A DNA stretch of 64,000 bases, from contig NZ_LIUT01000001.1 in NCBI RefSeq assembly GCF_001277345.1, positions 708,773 through 772,772 of the forward strand, given 5' to 3'. Source of the stretch: Paenibacillus solani (GTDB taxonomy: Bacteria > Bacillota > Bacilli > Paenibacillales > Paenibacillaceae). How positions within the stretch are numbered: position 1 is the first letter of the stretch; each line of letters begins with the position of its first letter. Below, in pieces: positions 27,543-36,267 of the stretch. The notes under the pieces are model-generated. The model was given only the letters and a program-made list of their open reading frames with translations, was not told the origin of the DNA and did not search any database. Position numbers and translations under genes: made by a program.

Positions 27543-29318
27543 ATGAAAAGGACGCATCATTGCGGTCATCTGACAACCGCGAATATTGGAGAAACTGTAA
27601 CACTGAATGGATGGGTACAAACCCGCCGCGATTTAGGGGGCGTGCTGTTCATCGATCTTCGTGATCGCAGCGGCATTATGCAAATCGTATTTAACCCGGA
27701 CTTCTCGGGCGAAGCATTAGCTGTTGCCGATAAGGTTCGAAGCGAATTTGTGATAGCCGTAACAGGTAAAATCGTCAAGCGTGATCCTGAAACGTTCAAC
27801 CCGAATCTGCCGACAGGTGAAATTGAAGTTCAAGTGACGAGCATCGAAGTGCTGAATGCAGCGAAAACACCTCCGTTCTTTATTGAAGACGGTGTGGAAG
27901 TGGATGAGCAGCTTCGTTTGAAATATCGATATTTGGACCTGCGTCGTCCAGAAATGCAAAAAACGCTGATGCTGCGTTCAAAAGCATCGAAAATTTTCCG
28001 TGACTTCCTCGATGAGGAGGGTTTTGTAGATGTGGAAACGCCGATTCTGACCAAGAGCTCCCCGGAAGGTGCGCGCGATTATCTTGTACCTAGTCGTGTA
28101 CACGCAGGCGAATTCTTTGCGCTTCCGCAATCTCCGCAAATCTACAAGCAGCTTCTTATGGTGAGCGGACTTGAGCGTTACTACCAAATCGCTCGCTGCT
28201 TCCGTGACGAGGATCTGCGGGCTGACCGTCAGCCTGAGTTTACCCAGGTCGACATCGAGACGTCTTTCATGGACCGCGACGACCTGCTGAACATGATGGA
28301 GCAGCTGATGGTGAAGCTGTTCAAGGAAACGATTGGCGTTGAGCTTGCAACACCGTTCCAGCGGATCAGTTATGCTGATGCTATGGGCAAATACGGATCG
28401 GATAAGCCGGATCTCCGCTTTGGTATGGAACTGATCGAGATGAACGATATCGTTGCAAGCAGCGGTGTCAAAGTATTCTCTTCCGTCATCGAAAAGGGCG
28501 GAGAAGTAAAGTGCTTGAATGCTAAAGGCTGCGGCACTTGGACACGTAAAGAAATTGACGATTTAGGACCATATGCAGCCCGTTATGGAGCAAAAGGTCT
28601 TGCTTGGATTCAAGTGAAAGAAGGCGAATTCAAGGGACCTATCGTTAAATTCTTCAGCGAGCAGGAAATTGAAGCAGTAAGAGAACGTACAGGAGCCGAA
28701 GACGGCGACTTGCTGCTCTTCTCTGCGGATAATAAAAAAGTGGTAGCCGATGTACTAGGCGCGCTTCGTTTGAAAATCGGACGCCAGCTTGGACTGATTA
28801 ACGACAACGAATACAAGTTTGCATGGGTGCTGGACTTCCCGCTGCTCAGCTATGACGAAGAGGCCAAGCGTTATGTGGCCGAGCACCACCCGTTCACCCG
28901 TCCAAGAGACGAGGACCTGGAATTGATGGATACCGACCCGCTTGCCGTGCGTGCTCAAGCTTATGACATAGTGCTGAACGGATATGAAGTGGGCGGCGGC
29001 TCCATGCGGATTTACAAACGCGACATTCAAGAGAAAATGTTTGCGGCACTCGGCCTGTCTCCTGAAGTGGCGCACGACAAGTTCGGCTACCTTATGGACG
29101 CTTTCGAATACGGAACGCCTCCGCACGGCGGAATCGCCTTCGGGTTGGACCGTTTGGTGATGCTGCTTGCGGGCCGCACCAACTTGCGTGAAACCATTGC
29201 GTTCCCGAAAACAGCAAGCGCAACGGATCTGTTGATGGATGCTCCTTCCCAAGTAGACGGAGGACAGTTGGAGCAGCTGCATATCAAACTCGCCAAGAAG
29301 CCGGGCGACGAGAAATAA
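27543..29318 (+). CDS. aspS: AspS, aspartyl-tRNA synthetase
   Basis: Class II synthetase for tRNA-Asp. The 591-residue product has the N-terminal OB-fold anticodon domain ([23 protein letters not shown], of which the core is [11 protein letters not shown]), motif 1 around [20 protein letters not shown], motif 2 with [18 protein letters not shown], the bacterial GAD insertion, and motif 3 [13 protein letters not shown]. It is the second gene of the T-box transcript, and the specifier codon matches this enzyme rather than hisS. tcdA follows after 35 bp. Confidence 0.97.
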   Translation: MKRTHHCGHLTTANIGETVTLNGWVQTRRDLGGVLFIDLRDRSGIMQIVFNPDFSGEALAVADKVRSEFVIAVTGKIVKRDPETFNPNLPTGEIEVQVTSIEVLNAAKTPPFFIEDGVEVDEQLRLKYRYLDLRRPEMQKTLMLRSKASKIFRDFLDEEGFVDVETPILTKSSPEGARDYLVPSRVHAGEFFALPQSPQIYKQLLMVSGLERYYQIARCFRDEDLRADRQPEFTQVDIETSFMDRDDLLNMMEQLMVKLFKETIGVELATPFQRISYADAMGKYGSDKPDLRFGMELIEMNDIVASSGVKVFSSVIEKGGEVKCLNAKGCGTWTRKEIDDLGPYAARYGAKGLAWIQVKEGEFKGPIVKFFSEQEIEAVRERTGAEDGDLLLFSADNKKVVADVLGALRLKIGRQLGLINDNEYKFAWVLDFPLLSYDEEAKRYVAEHHPFTRPRDEDLELMDTDPLAVRAQAYDIVLNGYEVGGGSMRIYKRDIQEKMFAALGLSPEVAHDKFGYLMDAFEYGTPPHGGIAFGLDRLVMLLAGRTNLRETIAFPKTASATDLLMDAPSQVDGGQLEQLHIKLAKKPGDEK

Positions 29319-29353
29319 GTCCGTGGTTCTTGATAAAGGAGGTTGCTTGAATT

Positions 29354-30109
29354 ATGCTGCACCAATTTTCTCGAACAGAACTAGCTATCGGTCCTGAAGG
29401 ACTCGATGTGATGAAGAACAGCACGGTAGCTGTGCTGGGTATCGGAGGGGTAGGGGGCATTGCGGTGGAAGCTCTCGCCCGCTCGGGAATAGGTCGTATC
29501 ATTCTGATTGACAAAGACGTGGTGGATATCACAAACATCAACCGGCAGATCCACGCCTTAACGACAACGGTAGGTCAGAAGAAAGCAGACCTGATGGTTG
29601 AACGTGTTAAATTGATAAATCCGGAATGCGATGCGATCGCCCTGAACATGTTCTATACCGAAGAAACGTATGAAGAGCTGTTTAAGTACGAGCTGGATTA
29701 TGTCATTGATGCATCGGATACGATTATCTATAAAGTCCATCTGATTAAGGAATGCTTGCGGCGCAATATTCCCATCATCTCCAGCATGGGGGCGGCCAAC
29801 AAAATGGATCCGACGAAGTTCCAGGTTGCCGACATCTCCAAAACCTCGATGGATCCGATTGCCCGTGTCGTACGTACCAAACTGCGCAAAGACGGCATCA
29901 AAAAAGGGGTCAAGGTCGTGTTCTCCCTGGAAGAACCGATGAAGCCCCGCCAAGATGTTACAGAGAAGATCGTGCCTGAGAATGCTCCGGAAATCCGGAA
30001 AGCGAAGCAGCCGCCGGCAAGCAATGCGTTCGTTCCGCCTGTGGCCGGTCTGATTATGGTCAGTGTGGCGGTGAAAGAACTGCTCGAAAAAGGCGGCGTC
30101 ACATTGTAA
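29354..30109 (+). CDS. tcdA: TcdA, tRNA threonylcarbamoyladenosine dehydratase
   Basis: TcdA (YrvM/CsdL) cyclises t6A at position 37 of ANN-reading tRNAs to ct6A using ATP. The 251-residue product is an E1-like ThiF-family protein: nucleotide-binding GIGGVGGIAVEALARSG, the DITNINRQIHA segment, DASDTIIYKVHL, and SSMGAANKMDPT. It follows aspS directly, as yrvM does in B. subtilis. A ribosome-binding site AAAGGAGG precedes it. A structured untranslated segment follows before helD. Confidence 0.93.
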   Translation: MLHQFSRTELAIGPEGLDVMKNSTVAVLGIGGVGGIAVEALARSGIGRIILIDKDVVDITNINRQIHALTTTVGQKKADLMVERVKLINPECDAIALNMFYTEETYEELFKYELDYVIDASDTIIYKVHLIKECLRRNIPIISSMGAANKMDPTKFQVADISKTSMDPIARVVRTKLRKDGIKKGVKVVFSLEEPMKPRQDVTEKIVPENAPEIRKAKQPPASNAFVPPVAGLIMVSVAVKELLEKGGVTL

Positions 30110-30115
30110 GGAGGC

Positions 30116-30242
30116 ACCCAGCCATACTTGTCAGTGTGAGTACGATAGACAATTCATAAGGCTGGACTTACAAAACCTTTGGCAAGGTTTAGAAGCTTAT
30201 TCAAACGCAGTGTCTCATGATGAATGGGATGCTGCGTTTTTA
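30116..30242 (+). ncRNA. Structured untranslated segment after tcdA (candidate RNA)
   Basis: Three stem-loops stand in a row. CCAGCC pairs with GGCTGG and encloses TTGTC-GACAA (30118-30167). AAACCTT pairs with AAGGTTT around TGGC. AAACGCAG pairs with CTGCGTTT as a terminator. An unused AAGGAGG at 30108 has no start codon after it. It could be a small RNA, a tcdA 3' UTR, or remains of a gene. No known RNA family is recognised. Confidence 0.35.
30203..30242 (+). terminator. Terminator of the hisS-aspS-tcdA transcript
   Basis: AAACGCAG and CTGCGTTT form the base of a long stem, extended by TCTCAT-ATGGGA, followed by five T residues. Confidence 0.8.
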
Positions 30243-30408
30243 CTGCCTTCAGGAGCGAAAAATAGAAAACAGGACGATAAATTCCCTGTAACAGAACTAC
30301 GCTAGTATATCCCTGCCGGTTGTGCTACAATGGAACTCCTTTTTGTGTCACGGTCCTAAAGCCAGACTTTCGATGCGAAAAAATATGTTTCTTAGGAGGT
30401 AACTGAAA

Positions 30409-32580
30409 GTGTCAGAATCTTTTCAAAGTGCCTATCAAGAAGAAGAGTCAAGATTAAACGAGGTTATCGTTGAAATTGACCGTCAGCTTGAACGTTTGCG
30501 CGGGATTCCAGTTTATACGGGTCATGATTTTACGGAGCAGGTGCTTGAAGCTGGTCGGGAAGAGAAACGCCAGGCCCTTGCCAAAAGTTTGCCGGAGCCT
30601 TACTTCGGAAGGCTGGATTTTCAGGAAAATGGAACCGGAGCAAAGAAACCGCTCTACATTGGAAAAATTGGCTTCGATAAGGAAGACGCCGGGGATCACC
30701 CGATGGTGATTGATTGGCGGGCTCCGGTTGCGAGTTTATTTTATTCATTTACGGGCGGTACCGATCCTGCATCATTCGAAGCACCCGAGGGCATCATCGA
30801 AGGGCTCGTGTACTTAAAACGTAACGTCGTGATCCGCAAGCAAATCCTGGAGCGGGTATCGGACACATACAATCGGGAAAGTGGCGGACCTGCCGTATCC
30901 GACGAGTTTCTGGTTTACCGTCTCGGGGAGAACAAGGATAACCGCCTGCGTGATATTGTCTCAACGATTCAGGCGGAGCAGGATAAAATTATTCGGGCAG
31001 CGAAGAACACGGCACTGATCATCCAGGGTGTTGCGGGAAGCGGTAAAACGACGGTAGCGCTTCATCGGCTGGCTTATTTGCTGTATCAGTACAAGGAGCA
31101 GGTTCATGCGGAGAAAATGATTATTTTTGCACCGAACCTGATGTTTCTGGATTACATATCCGATGTGCTGCCAGAGCTCGGAGTTGGCGATATCCAGCAG
31201 CGAACTTTTAGTGATTGGGCGGCGGAGCTGCTTGGCATCGAGCTGTACCGAGGAGATCATGCCGAGACACTTCACCGATGGTTTGAGACGGAACCAGGTC
31301 AGGGAACACCGGATATTGACGATCATGTTAGCGGACGATATAAAGGCTCCTTACATTTGATGAGGCTTGTCCGCCGTTTCGTTGAACGCATGGAAGGCAA
31401 TGCCCTTCCGGATGAGGATTTTACGCCTTGGGATGGGGCAGTCCTAAAGCGGGAAACGATAGCTGAGTGGTTCGAACAGGAATACAAGCCGTATCCGCTT
31501 GCCAAACGGAGGGAGCGGCTGCTTGCCCGGCTTCATCGATGGATTGAAATGGAGCTGAAGAAAGTCTCTACAGGGGCTGTGATGAAGGAACGGAAGAAGA
31601 AAGCGGCCCAGCGGGAAAAAGCGTACGGTAACCGTTGGCCAAAATTCGAGCCGCTCGCCCTGTATAAACAGCTGTTTGGAGCGTCCAAGGCAGCCGGGGC
31701 TTGGGTAGAGGAGCTGTCTGCAGAAATTCCGGCAGATGTGCTTCTCGCCACGCGAAAGGATCTGAAGAAAAATATCGTTCGGGAAGAGGATCTGCCTGCG
31801 CTGCTGTATTTCCACTGCCTGCTTAATGATATTACGGGCGAGCAGCGGTTTGACCATATCGTCATTGATGAGGCACAGGATTTCTCCCCGTTTCAGGTTG
31901 CTGTGCTGGATTTGTTCGTTAGAGGTCACTCCTTTACCATTCTTGGTGATCTGTCACAGGGTATTCATGCTTATCGCGGCGTTCATGCATGGGAAGAAAT
32001 GAGCTCCTTGTTCCAAGAAGGGGAGACTGCCTATTTTGCCCTGACGCGAAGCTATCGGTCTACCATGGAGATCATTGAATTTGCCAACGGCATTCTGGAA
32101 AAAGGTGTTAGCAGCGATCTGCTTGCAGTTCCGGTATTCCGGAGCGGGGATGCGGTCCGTCTGATCCCTTACGGCTCCAGCGAATCCAGGGTGAAGGATC
32201 TAGAGCGGGCGATGGAGTCTCTGATGGCGAAGGATTATCGTACCGTTTCAATTCTGACGCGGACCCTGCGCGAGGCGGAGGAGCTGCACGGTGTACTGCG
32301 AGAGAAGTGGCCTGAACTGAACCTGATTGATGGCAGTGAAGGGACATACCAGGGCGGATATTCGGTGCTGCCGGTCTATTTGTCTAAAGGCCTTGAATTC
32401 GATGCGGTCATTGTTGCGGATGCAGATACGGAGCACTATGCGGAGAAAGCTTGGGATGCCAAGCTAATGTATGTAGGATGTACGCGGGCACTGCATGAGC
32501 TGTGGCTGCTGCATGGTGAAGAGCGTCCTTCTTATGTGACGGTCGAAGCACAGGATATAACAGCGATCGGCTGGCCGTGA
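30409..32580 (+). CDS. helD: HelD, RNA-polymerase-recycling UvrD-like ATPase
   Basis: HelD of Gram-positive bacteria pries stalled RNA polymerase off DNA. The 723-residue product has the HelD N-terminal coiled-coil arm (residues 1-60), a HelD-specific segment (VIDWRAPVASLFYSF), Walker A GVAGSGKTTVALHRLAYLLY, split here as GVAGSGKTT and VALHRLAYLLY, Walker B VIDEAQDF, and UvrD motifs including LTRSYRST and the C-terminal SVLPVYLSKGLEFDAVIV, of which the core is SKGLEFDAV. The start is GTG after AGGAGG. The gene stands alone. B. subtilis HelD is of similar size. Confidence 0.92.
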   Translation: MSESFQSAYQEEESRLNEVIVEIDRQLERLRGIPVYTGHDFTEQVLEAGREEKRQALAKSLPEPYFGRLDFQENGTGAKKPLYIGKIGFDKEDAGDHPMVIDWRAPVASLFYSFTGGTDPASFEAPEGIIEGLVYLKRNVVIRKQILERVSDTYNRESGGPAVSDEFLVYRLGENKDNRLRDIVSTIQAEQDKIIRAAKNTALIIQGVAGSGKTTVALHRLAYLLYQYKEQVHAEKMIIFAPNLMFLDYISDVLPELGVGDIQQRTFSDWAAELLGIELYRGDHAETLHRWFETEPGQGTPDIDDHVSGRYKGSLHLMRLVRRFVERMEGNALPDEDFTPWDGAVLKRETIAEWFEQEYKPYPLAKRRERLLARLHRWIEMELKKVSTGAVMKERKKKAAQREKAYGNRWPKFEPLALYKQLFGASKAAGAWVEELSAEIPADVLLATRKDLKKNIVREEDLPALLYFHCLLNDITGEQRFDHIVIDEAQDFSPFQVAVLDLFVRGHSFTILGDLSQGIHAYRGVHAWEEMSSLFQEGETAYFALTRSYRSTMEIIEFANGILEKGVSSDLLAVPVFRSGDAVRLIPYGSSESRVKDLERAMESLMAKDYRTVSILTRTLREAEELHGVLREKWPELNLIDGSEGTYQGGYSVLPVYLSKGLEFDAVIVADADTEHYAEKAWDAKLMYVGCTRALHELWLLHGEERPSYVTVEAQDITAIGWP

Positions 32581-32956
32581 GCAAATGGATACAGCAAGAA
32601 ATGGACAAATATAAATTGATTGTTTGGTAGCATATAACATAAGTAAATACGGATACGAGAGCAGGGAAAGCCCCTGAAGTTTGCGGTCATTGTATGCACC
32701 GCTTCTTCAGGGGCTACTTCCATACAGGCAGGGGTTTCACTTTGACCTGTTCAAAACCCTAAGGGCAAGCATTCTATCCCAGCATCCGGTACGGATCGCC
32801 GAGATGATCACTATACGATATTAGCGGTTTGAAATCATTTACATATATATTACCTATTGGTATATTTAAGGGACATTTGATGTGAAATGTATATAAATGC
32901 TAAGAAGCTCCAGAAATATCTTCTCCTTATAGTTCATGAGCAATGGAGGTTATATG
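32581..32956. other. Gap between helD and the AT-rich gene
   Basis: This 376-bp gap holds the hairpin at 32669-32716, a weaker hairpin near 32730-32763 (GGGGTTT with AAAACCC), and an AT-rich stretch from about 32820 that serves as upstream region of the next gene. I see no credible coding sequence. Confidence 0.5.
32669..32716 (+). terminator. Hairpin after helD
   Basis: AGCCCCTGAAG pairs with CTTCAGGGGCT and encloses GCGGT-ACCGC, a 16-bp stem. The tail is ACTTCC, not T-rich, so termination strength is uncertain. Confidence 0.5.
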
Positions 32957-33328
32957 ATGAGGATCATCTCAGTTTTAATGATCGTACAAGGAGTATTCTA
33001 CTTAATAACGGGCATAGGAAATATACTCAGAGGAGATGAGCTGCTATTACTTAATAATGAACTGCATACTAACTTTAACTATTTGTTTATTGTAATTGGT
33101 TTTTTAATAGTGCTAAGTGGATTAGGCATTTGGTTCAGAAGGGAATTTTCATACTTATTAACACTCTTCATATATGGAAAATTAATTTTATATAGTGTTG
33201 GTGTTCTATTCTATTCAATAATAATTGATTTCAATTTAAATTTTCCAAGCACAATACTTTTGATTATAGTGATAATCTATTTCACTATTGTTTTTATATA
33301 CACAAAGCGAAATTATAGATTTAAATAA
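32957..33328 (+). CDS. Small AT-rich membrane protein
   Basis: I do not recognise this product of about 123 residues. It has four hydrophobic segments that fill most of the chain (starting MRIISVLMIVQGVFYLITG, then YLFIVIGFLIVLSGLGIW, YLLTLFIYGKLILYSVGVL and LLIIVIIYFTIVFIYT) and a basic C-terminal tail KRNYRFK. GGAGG at 32945 fits ATG 32957 best. Base composition is far more AT-rich than in the genes on either side, and codons are AT-ending, which suggests transfer or a recent arrival. Real gene likely; function unknown. Confidence 0.68.
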   Translation: MRIISVLMIVQGVFYLITGIGNILRGDELLLLNNELHTNFNYLFIVIGFLIVLSGLGIWFRREFSYLLTLFIYGKLILYSVGVLFYSIIIDFNLNFPSTILLIIVIIYFTIVFIYTKRNYRFK

Positions 33329-33388
33329 ATGCTAATGCGACTGCAACTGCTGTTAGACTCTTGAATGTCTATAGAAAAAATTGAACAT

Positions 33389-33434
33389 CCCGCAGGGATT
33401 CACATGACATGTGTACCCCCCTGCGGGTCTTTTT
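33389..33434 (+). terminator. Terminator after the AT-rich membrane protein gene
   Basis: CCCGCAGGG and CCCTGCGGG pair at the base, with an inner CACATG-CATGTG stem, followed by TCTTTTT. It could also terminate the convergent small genes. Confidence 0.85.
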
Positions 33435-33446
33435 GTTGTGGGAAGA

Positions 33447-33632
33447 TTAACCAAGCATTTGGTAGGAGGAGCCTAAATTTTCGATGAATCGGATCAAGGT
33501 CCAAACGGCGAGGATGGAAAGTGCAGCTGCTAAGCTGATGTATAGAATCAATTTCCGCTTAGATTTCCGTTTCAAATCAATAGCCTTCCTTCGTGTTGTA
33601 GTGGAATGATACGACTTATAACAACACCTCAT
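33447..33632 (-). CDS. Small membrane protein, overlapping its upstream gene
   Basis: I do not recognise this product of about 61 residues. A basic N-terminus (TTTRRKAIDLKRKSKRK) is followed by one membrane helix (LILYISLAAALSILAVWTLI). Its likely ATG at 33632 lies inside the last codons of the upstream gene, 17 bases before that gene ends, in another frame, with GAGGAAG before it. The overlap and shared direction suggest translational coupling. Start choice is uncertain; an in-frame ATG at 33644 is possible. Confidence 0.55.
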   Translation of the reverse strand: MRCCYKSYHSTTTRRKAIDLKRKSKRKLILYISLAAALSILAVWTLIRFIENLGSSYQMLG

Positions 33633-33903
33633 CGTCTTCCTCATTTCGAATGCCCTGCTTATACTCATAGAGAATAATGGATGAACGGACGAAGGCATAC
33701 AGGCCGAGCAGGAACTGCAGGATGAGGAGTGCATAGAGAAGGTTTATCGGTAGCTTCTCATCTTCGAGGTAATCTGGCCCATAGATATCCTTAAAAAGCT
33801 TGTGTTGATAAACATAGGTATAGAGTGTAAGTAAACTGATTCCCATATGGGCAGCCCCGTTAAATAAATTACGTTTGGACTTCTTGCGAGTCGTCATAGT
33901 CAC
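33616..33903 (-). CDS. Small two-helix membrane protein
   Basis: Unrecognised 95-residue product. A basic start (MTMTTRKKSKRN) precedes a hydrophobic segment (AAHMGISLLTLYTYV), a charged loop (GPDYLEDEKLP), a second helix (LLYALLILQFLLGLYAFV) and an acidic tail (RNEEDDEVLL). AGGAGAGTG precedes the ATG. It forms a two-gene unit with the 61-residue protein. No function can be assigned. Confidence 0.65.
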   Translation of the reverse strand: MTMTTRKKSKRNLFNGAAHMGISLLTLYTYVYQHKLFKDIYGPDYLEDEKLPINLLYALLILQFLLGLYAFVRSSIILYEYKQGIRNEEDDEVLL

Positions 33904-34101
33904 TCTCCTAAAGTAACGATGCTATATAATTTCTTATAATCTATAACGCTCCGGGTAATAAAAAGTTGGTTATCATGTTAAACCAAGCAGCGAATAGGGC
34001 TCCTGCAGGCGTTCAGAAATCGATTATGATATGATAGGGAGTGGATGATTGGATTGTAACGGCTTGCTTAACATAGATATCAGACAAGGAAGTGTAGCTA
34101 A

Positions 34102-35409
34102 ATGGACTTATTCAGTTACGGACGGGAAGCCGACCGGGATTCAAGGCTGTTGGCCGACCGGATGCGGCCTTCCTCGCTGGATGAATATATAGGACAAGAA
34201 CATATTATCGGACCGGGAAAGCTCCTTCGGCGAGCAATCGAAGCGGATCAGGTCTCCTCTATTCTGTTGTACGGGCCACCTGGATGCGGCAAAACGACGC
34301 TTGCACATATTATCTCACAGCAAACGAAGGGGTACTTCGTTCGGCTGAATGCGGTGGAAGCTTCGGTTAAGGACGTCCGGGAGGTCATTGAGCAAGCCCA
34401 GAGCAACCGCAGTCTGTACGGCACCAAAACAATCCTGTTTCTGGATGAGGTTCATCGCTTTAACAGCTCAAGACAGGACGCGCTGCTGCCTGCGGTAGAG
34501 AACGGGACGATCATCTTTATCGGAGCGACAACGGAGAATCCATTCCATTATGTGAATGGGGCCTTGATGAGCCGTTCGACGTTATTTCAATTAGAGCCGC
34601 TGACCAAGGAGCATTCCTTGATCGCCATGCAGCGTGCGCTGACGGATCCAGACAAGGGACTGGGCTATATGAACTTGAAAGCGGATCACGAAGCACTGGA
34701 GCATATTGCAACCATGGCCAATGGTGACATCCGCCGCGCTCTGAACGCTCTTGAATTAGCGGCCATGACCACGCCACCGGATGAAAGCGGAGCGGTTCAT
34801 ATTACACTTGAAGTGGCTGAGGAATCAATCCGCAAGCCGCTCGTCAAGGCGGACGAGTCCACGCAATATGATGTGCTTTCTGCCTTCCATAAGAGCATTC
34901 GAGGTTCCAGTGATGCTGCCTTGTTCTGGTTCTTATATGCAGTTGAAAAGTTAGGGATGGACCCGATGGTATTCATTCGGCGGCTCATCGCTGCAAGCAG
35001 CGAGGATATCGGACTTGCCAACCCGCAGGCTATGGTTCAGGCAGTCAGCGCGCTTGATGCATACCGGAACAACGGCTGGCCGGAAGCGAAGCTGAACGTG
35101 ATACAAGCGATTCTGTTCGCAGTAGAAAGTCCGAAGTCCAACGCGGTTGTGGAAGCGATATCCCGGGCGATGTCCGCCATGGATGAAGTGAAATCTGCGG
35201 AGGTTCCCCTTCATCTGCGTGATGCACATTATTCAGGGGCGGTGAAGCTGGGACATGTCGGTTATAAGTACCCGCACGATTATCCGAGCCATTATGTGAA
35301 GCAGGAATATTTACCAAAGGAGCTCTCCCGCCGGGTGTTCTATCAGGCGACGGAGCAGGGGAACGAAGCTAAGATCGCACACAATCAGCGTTTGCGACGT
35401 GAAGAATAG
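34102..35409 (+). CDS. rarA: RarA/MgsA, AAA+ recombination factor
   Basis: RarA (YrvN) acts at stalled replication forks. The 435-residue length is typical. It has the MRPSSLDEYIGQEH start, Walker A GPPGCGKTT, Walker B FLDEVHR, sensor 1 IGATTENP, and the C-terminal tetramerisation part with SSEDIGLANPQA and YKYPHDYP. B. subtilis yrvN lies in the same order after yrvM and before cymR; here several genes intervene. A ribosome-binding site AAGGAAG lies upstream. Confidence 0.95.
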   Translation: MDLFSYGREADRDSRLLADRMRPSSLDEYIGQEHIIGPGKLLRRAIEADQVSSILLYGPPGCGKTTLAHIISQQTKGYFVRLNAVEASVKDVREVIEQAQSNRSLYGTKTILFLDEVHRFNSSRQDALLPAVENGTIIFIGATTENPFHYVNGALMSRSTLFQLEPLTKEHSLIAMQRALTDPDKGLGYMNLKADHEALEHIATMANGDIRRALNALELAAMTTPPDESGAVHITLEVAEESIRKPLVKADESTQYDVLSAFHKSIRGSSDAALFWFLYAVEKLGMDPMVFIRRLIAASSEDIGLANPQAMVQAVSALDAYRNNGWPEAKLNVIQAILFAVESPKSNAVVEAISRAMSAMDEVKSAEVPLHLRDAHYSGAVKLGHVGYKYPHDYPSHYVKQEYLPKELSRRVFYQATEQGNEAKIAHNQRLRREE

Positions 35410-35468
35410 AGCAGTTCAGCAACGAGGGATATATGACCGAGAATTTAGTTAAATGGAGGAAACGAAAG

Positions 35469-36005
35469 ATGAAAACAGGTAAGAAACGGTTTGTTATCCT
35501 GCTGCTGTCCGTCGGTCTTATGCTGAGCGGCTGTTCGGGAAAAAGCGCCCAGGAGCAGGTCTCAAATGGACAGGCAACCGAGGCAGCGCATGAACACGGT
35601 CATCAGATGCAGCTGCCTAATGGGGATATCCAGGAGGCAACAGCCTCGATTGATGAGCTGCCTGCCTTTTTGAAGAGCCAGACCAGCGAGCTCCAAACTA
35701 TTTATGCCCTATCTGCCCAGGTGAGTGACGTCCTTAAGTATATTCCTTGTTACTGCGGCTGCGGCGACAGCGCGGGCCATGAGAGCAACCTAAATTGTTT
35801 TATTGATGAAATCCAGGAGGACGGGACCGTAGTATGGGATGATCACGGAACCCGCTGCGGGGTGTGCTTGGACATTGCTGTGGAATCGGCCAAAATGAGC
35901 AGTGAGGGCATGAAGCTGACGGATATCCGAGCTGCGATCGACGAGAAATACAGCACCGGCTATGCAAAGCCGACACCAACTCCGATGCCGCCTGTAGAGA
36001 ATTAA
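35469..36005 (+). CDS. PCYCGC-motif lipoprotein
   Basis: The 178-residue product has a lipoprotein signal (KKRFVILLLSVGLMLSGC, with the lipobox LSGC), so it is expected on the outer face of the cytoplasmic membrane. The family motif IPCYCGCGDSAGHESNLNC lies near the middle, with further cysteines in RCGVCLDIA; these probably bind a metal or form disulfides. A proline-threonine tail ends the chain. The role of this family is unknown. I chose ATG 35469 because GGAGG lies just upstream and it gives a clean signal peptide; the frame also opens at 35433. Confidence 0.88.
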   Translation: MKTGKKRFVILLLSVGLMLSGCSGKSAQEQVSNGQATEAAHEHGHQMQLPNGDIQEATASIDELPAFLKSQTSELQTIYALSAQVSDVLKYIPCYCGCGDSAGHESNLNCFIDEIQEDGTVVWDDHGTRCGVCLDIAVESAKMSSEGMKLTDIRAAIDEKYSTGYAKPTPTPMPPVEN

Positions 36006-36037
36006 TTCAAAATGGATTTACCAAACAAACAGGTAAC

Positions 36038-36075
36038 CACTACGATCGGATAGATCGTAGTGATTTTTTTATATA
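36038..36075 (+). terminator. Terminator after the lipoprotein gene
   Basis: CACTACGATC and GATCGTAGTG form a perfect 10-bp stem with a GGATA loop, followed by a T run. Confidence 0.9.
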
Positions 36076-36189
36076 TAGAGAATACGCTCCACAAAGCGCT
36101 CGTATCGTTTCATTTCTCTTTTAATTCGGCTGTTTTATGTCTACTTCTGAGGAGTTTAAGATCTTGTTATGATTTTCCTCACAGCAGAT

Positions 36190-36234
36190 TACTATATATA
36201 GATGTAAATTTGTGAAATGAATCTATATATAGTA
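36190..36234 (+). promoter_or_regulatory. Tandem NrdR-type boxes upstream of nrdD
   Basis: CTATATATAG occurs at 36192-36201 and again at 36223-36232, each within a longer palindromic context (TACTATATATAGA and TCTATATATAGTA). The centres are 31 bp apart, three helical turns, the spacing known for paired NrdR boxes in front of ribonucleotide reductase genes. Repression by NrdR is inferred. Confidence 0.8.
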
Positions 36235-36267
36235 ATTAGAATTTGGTAAAAGGAGAGGATCGATTTC

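Noticed and set aside
30116..30242. 6S RNA gene next to tcdA
   Set aside because: The segment is too short and forms separate hairpins, not the single long bubbled hairpin of 6S RNA.
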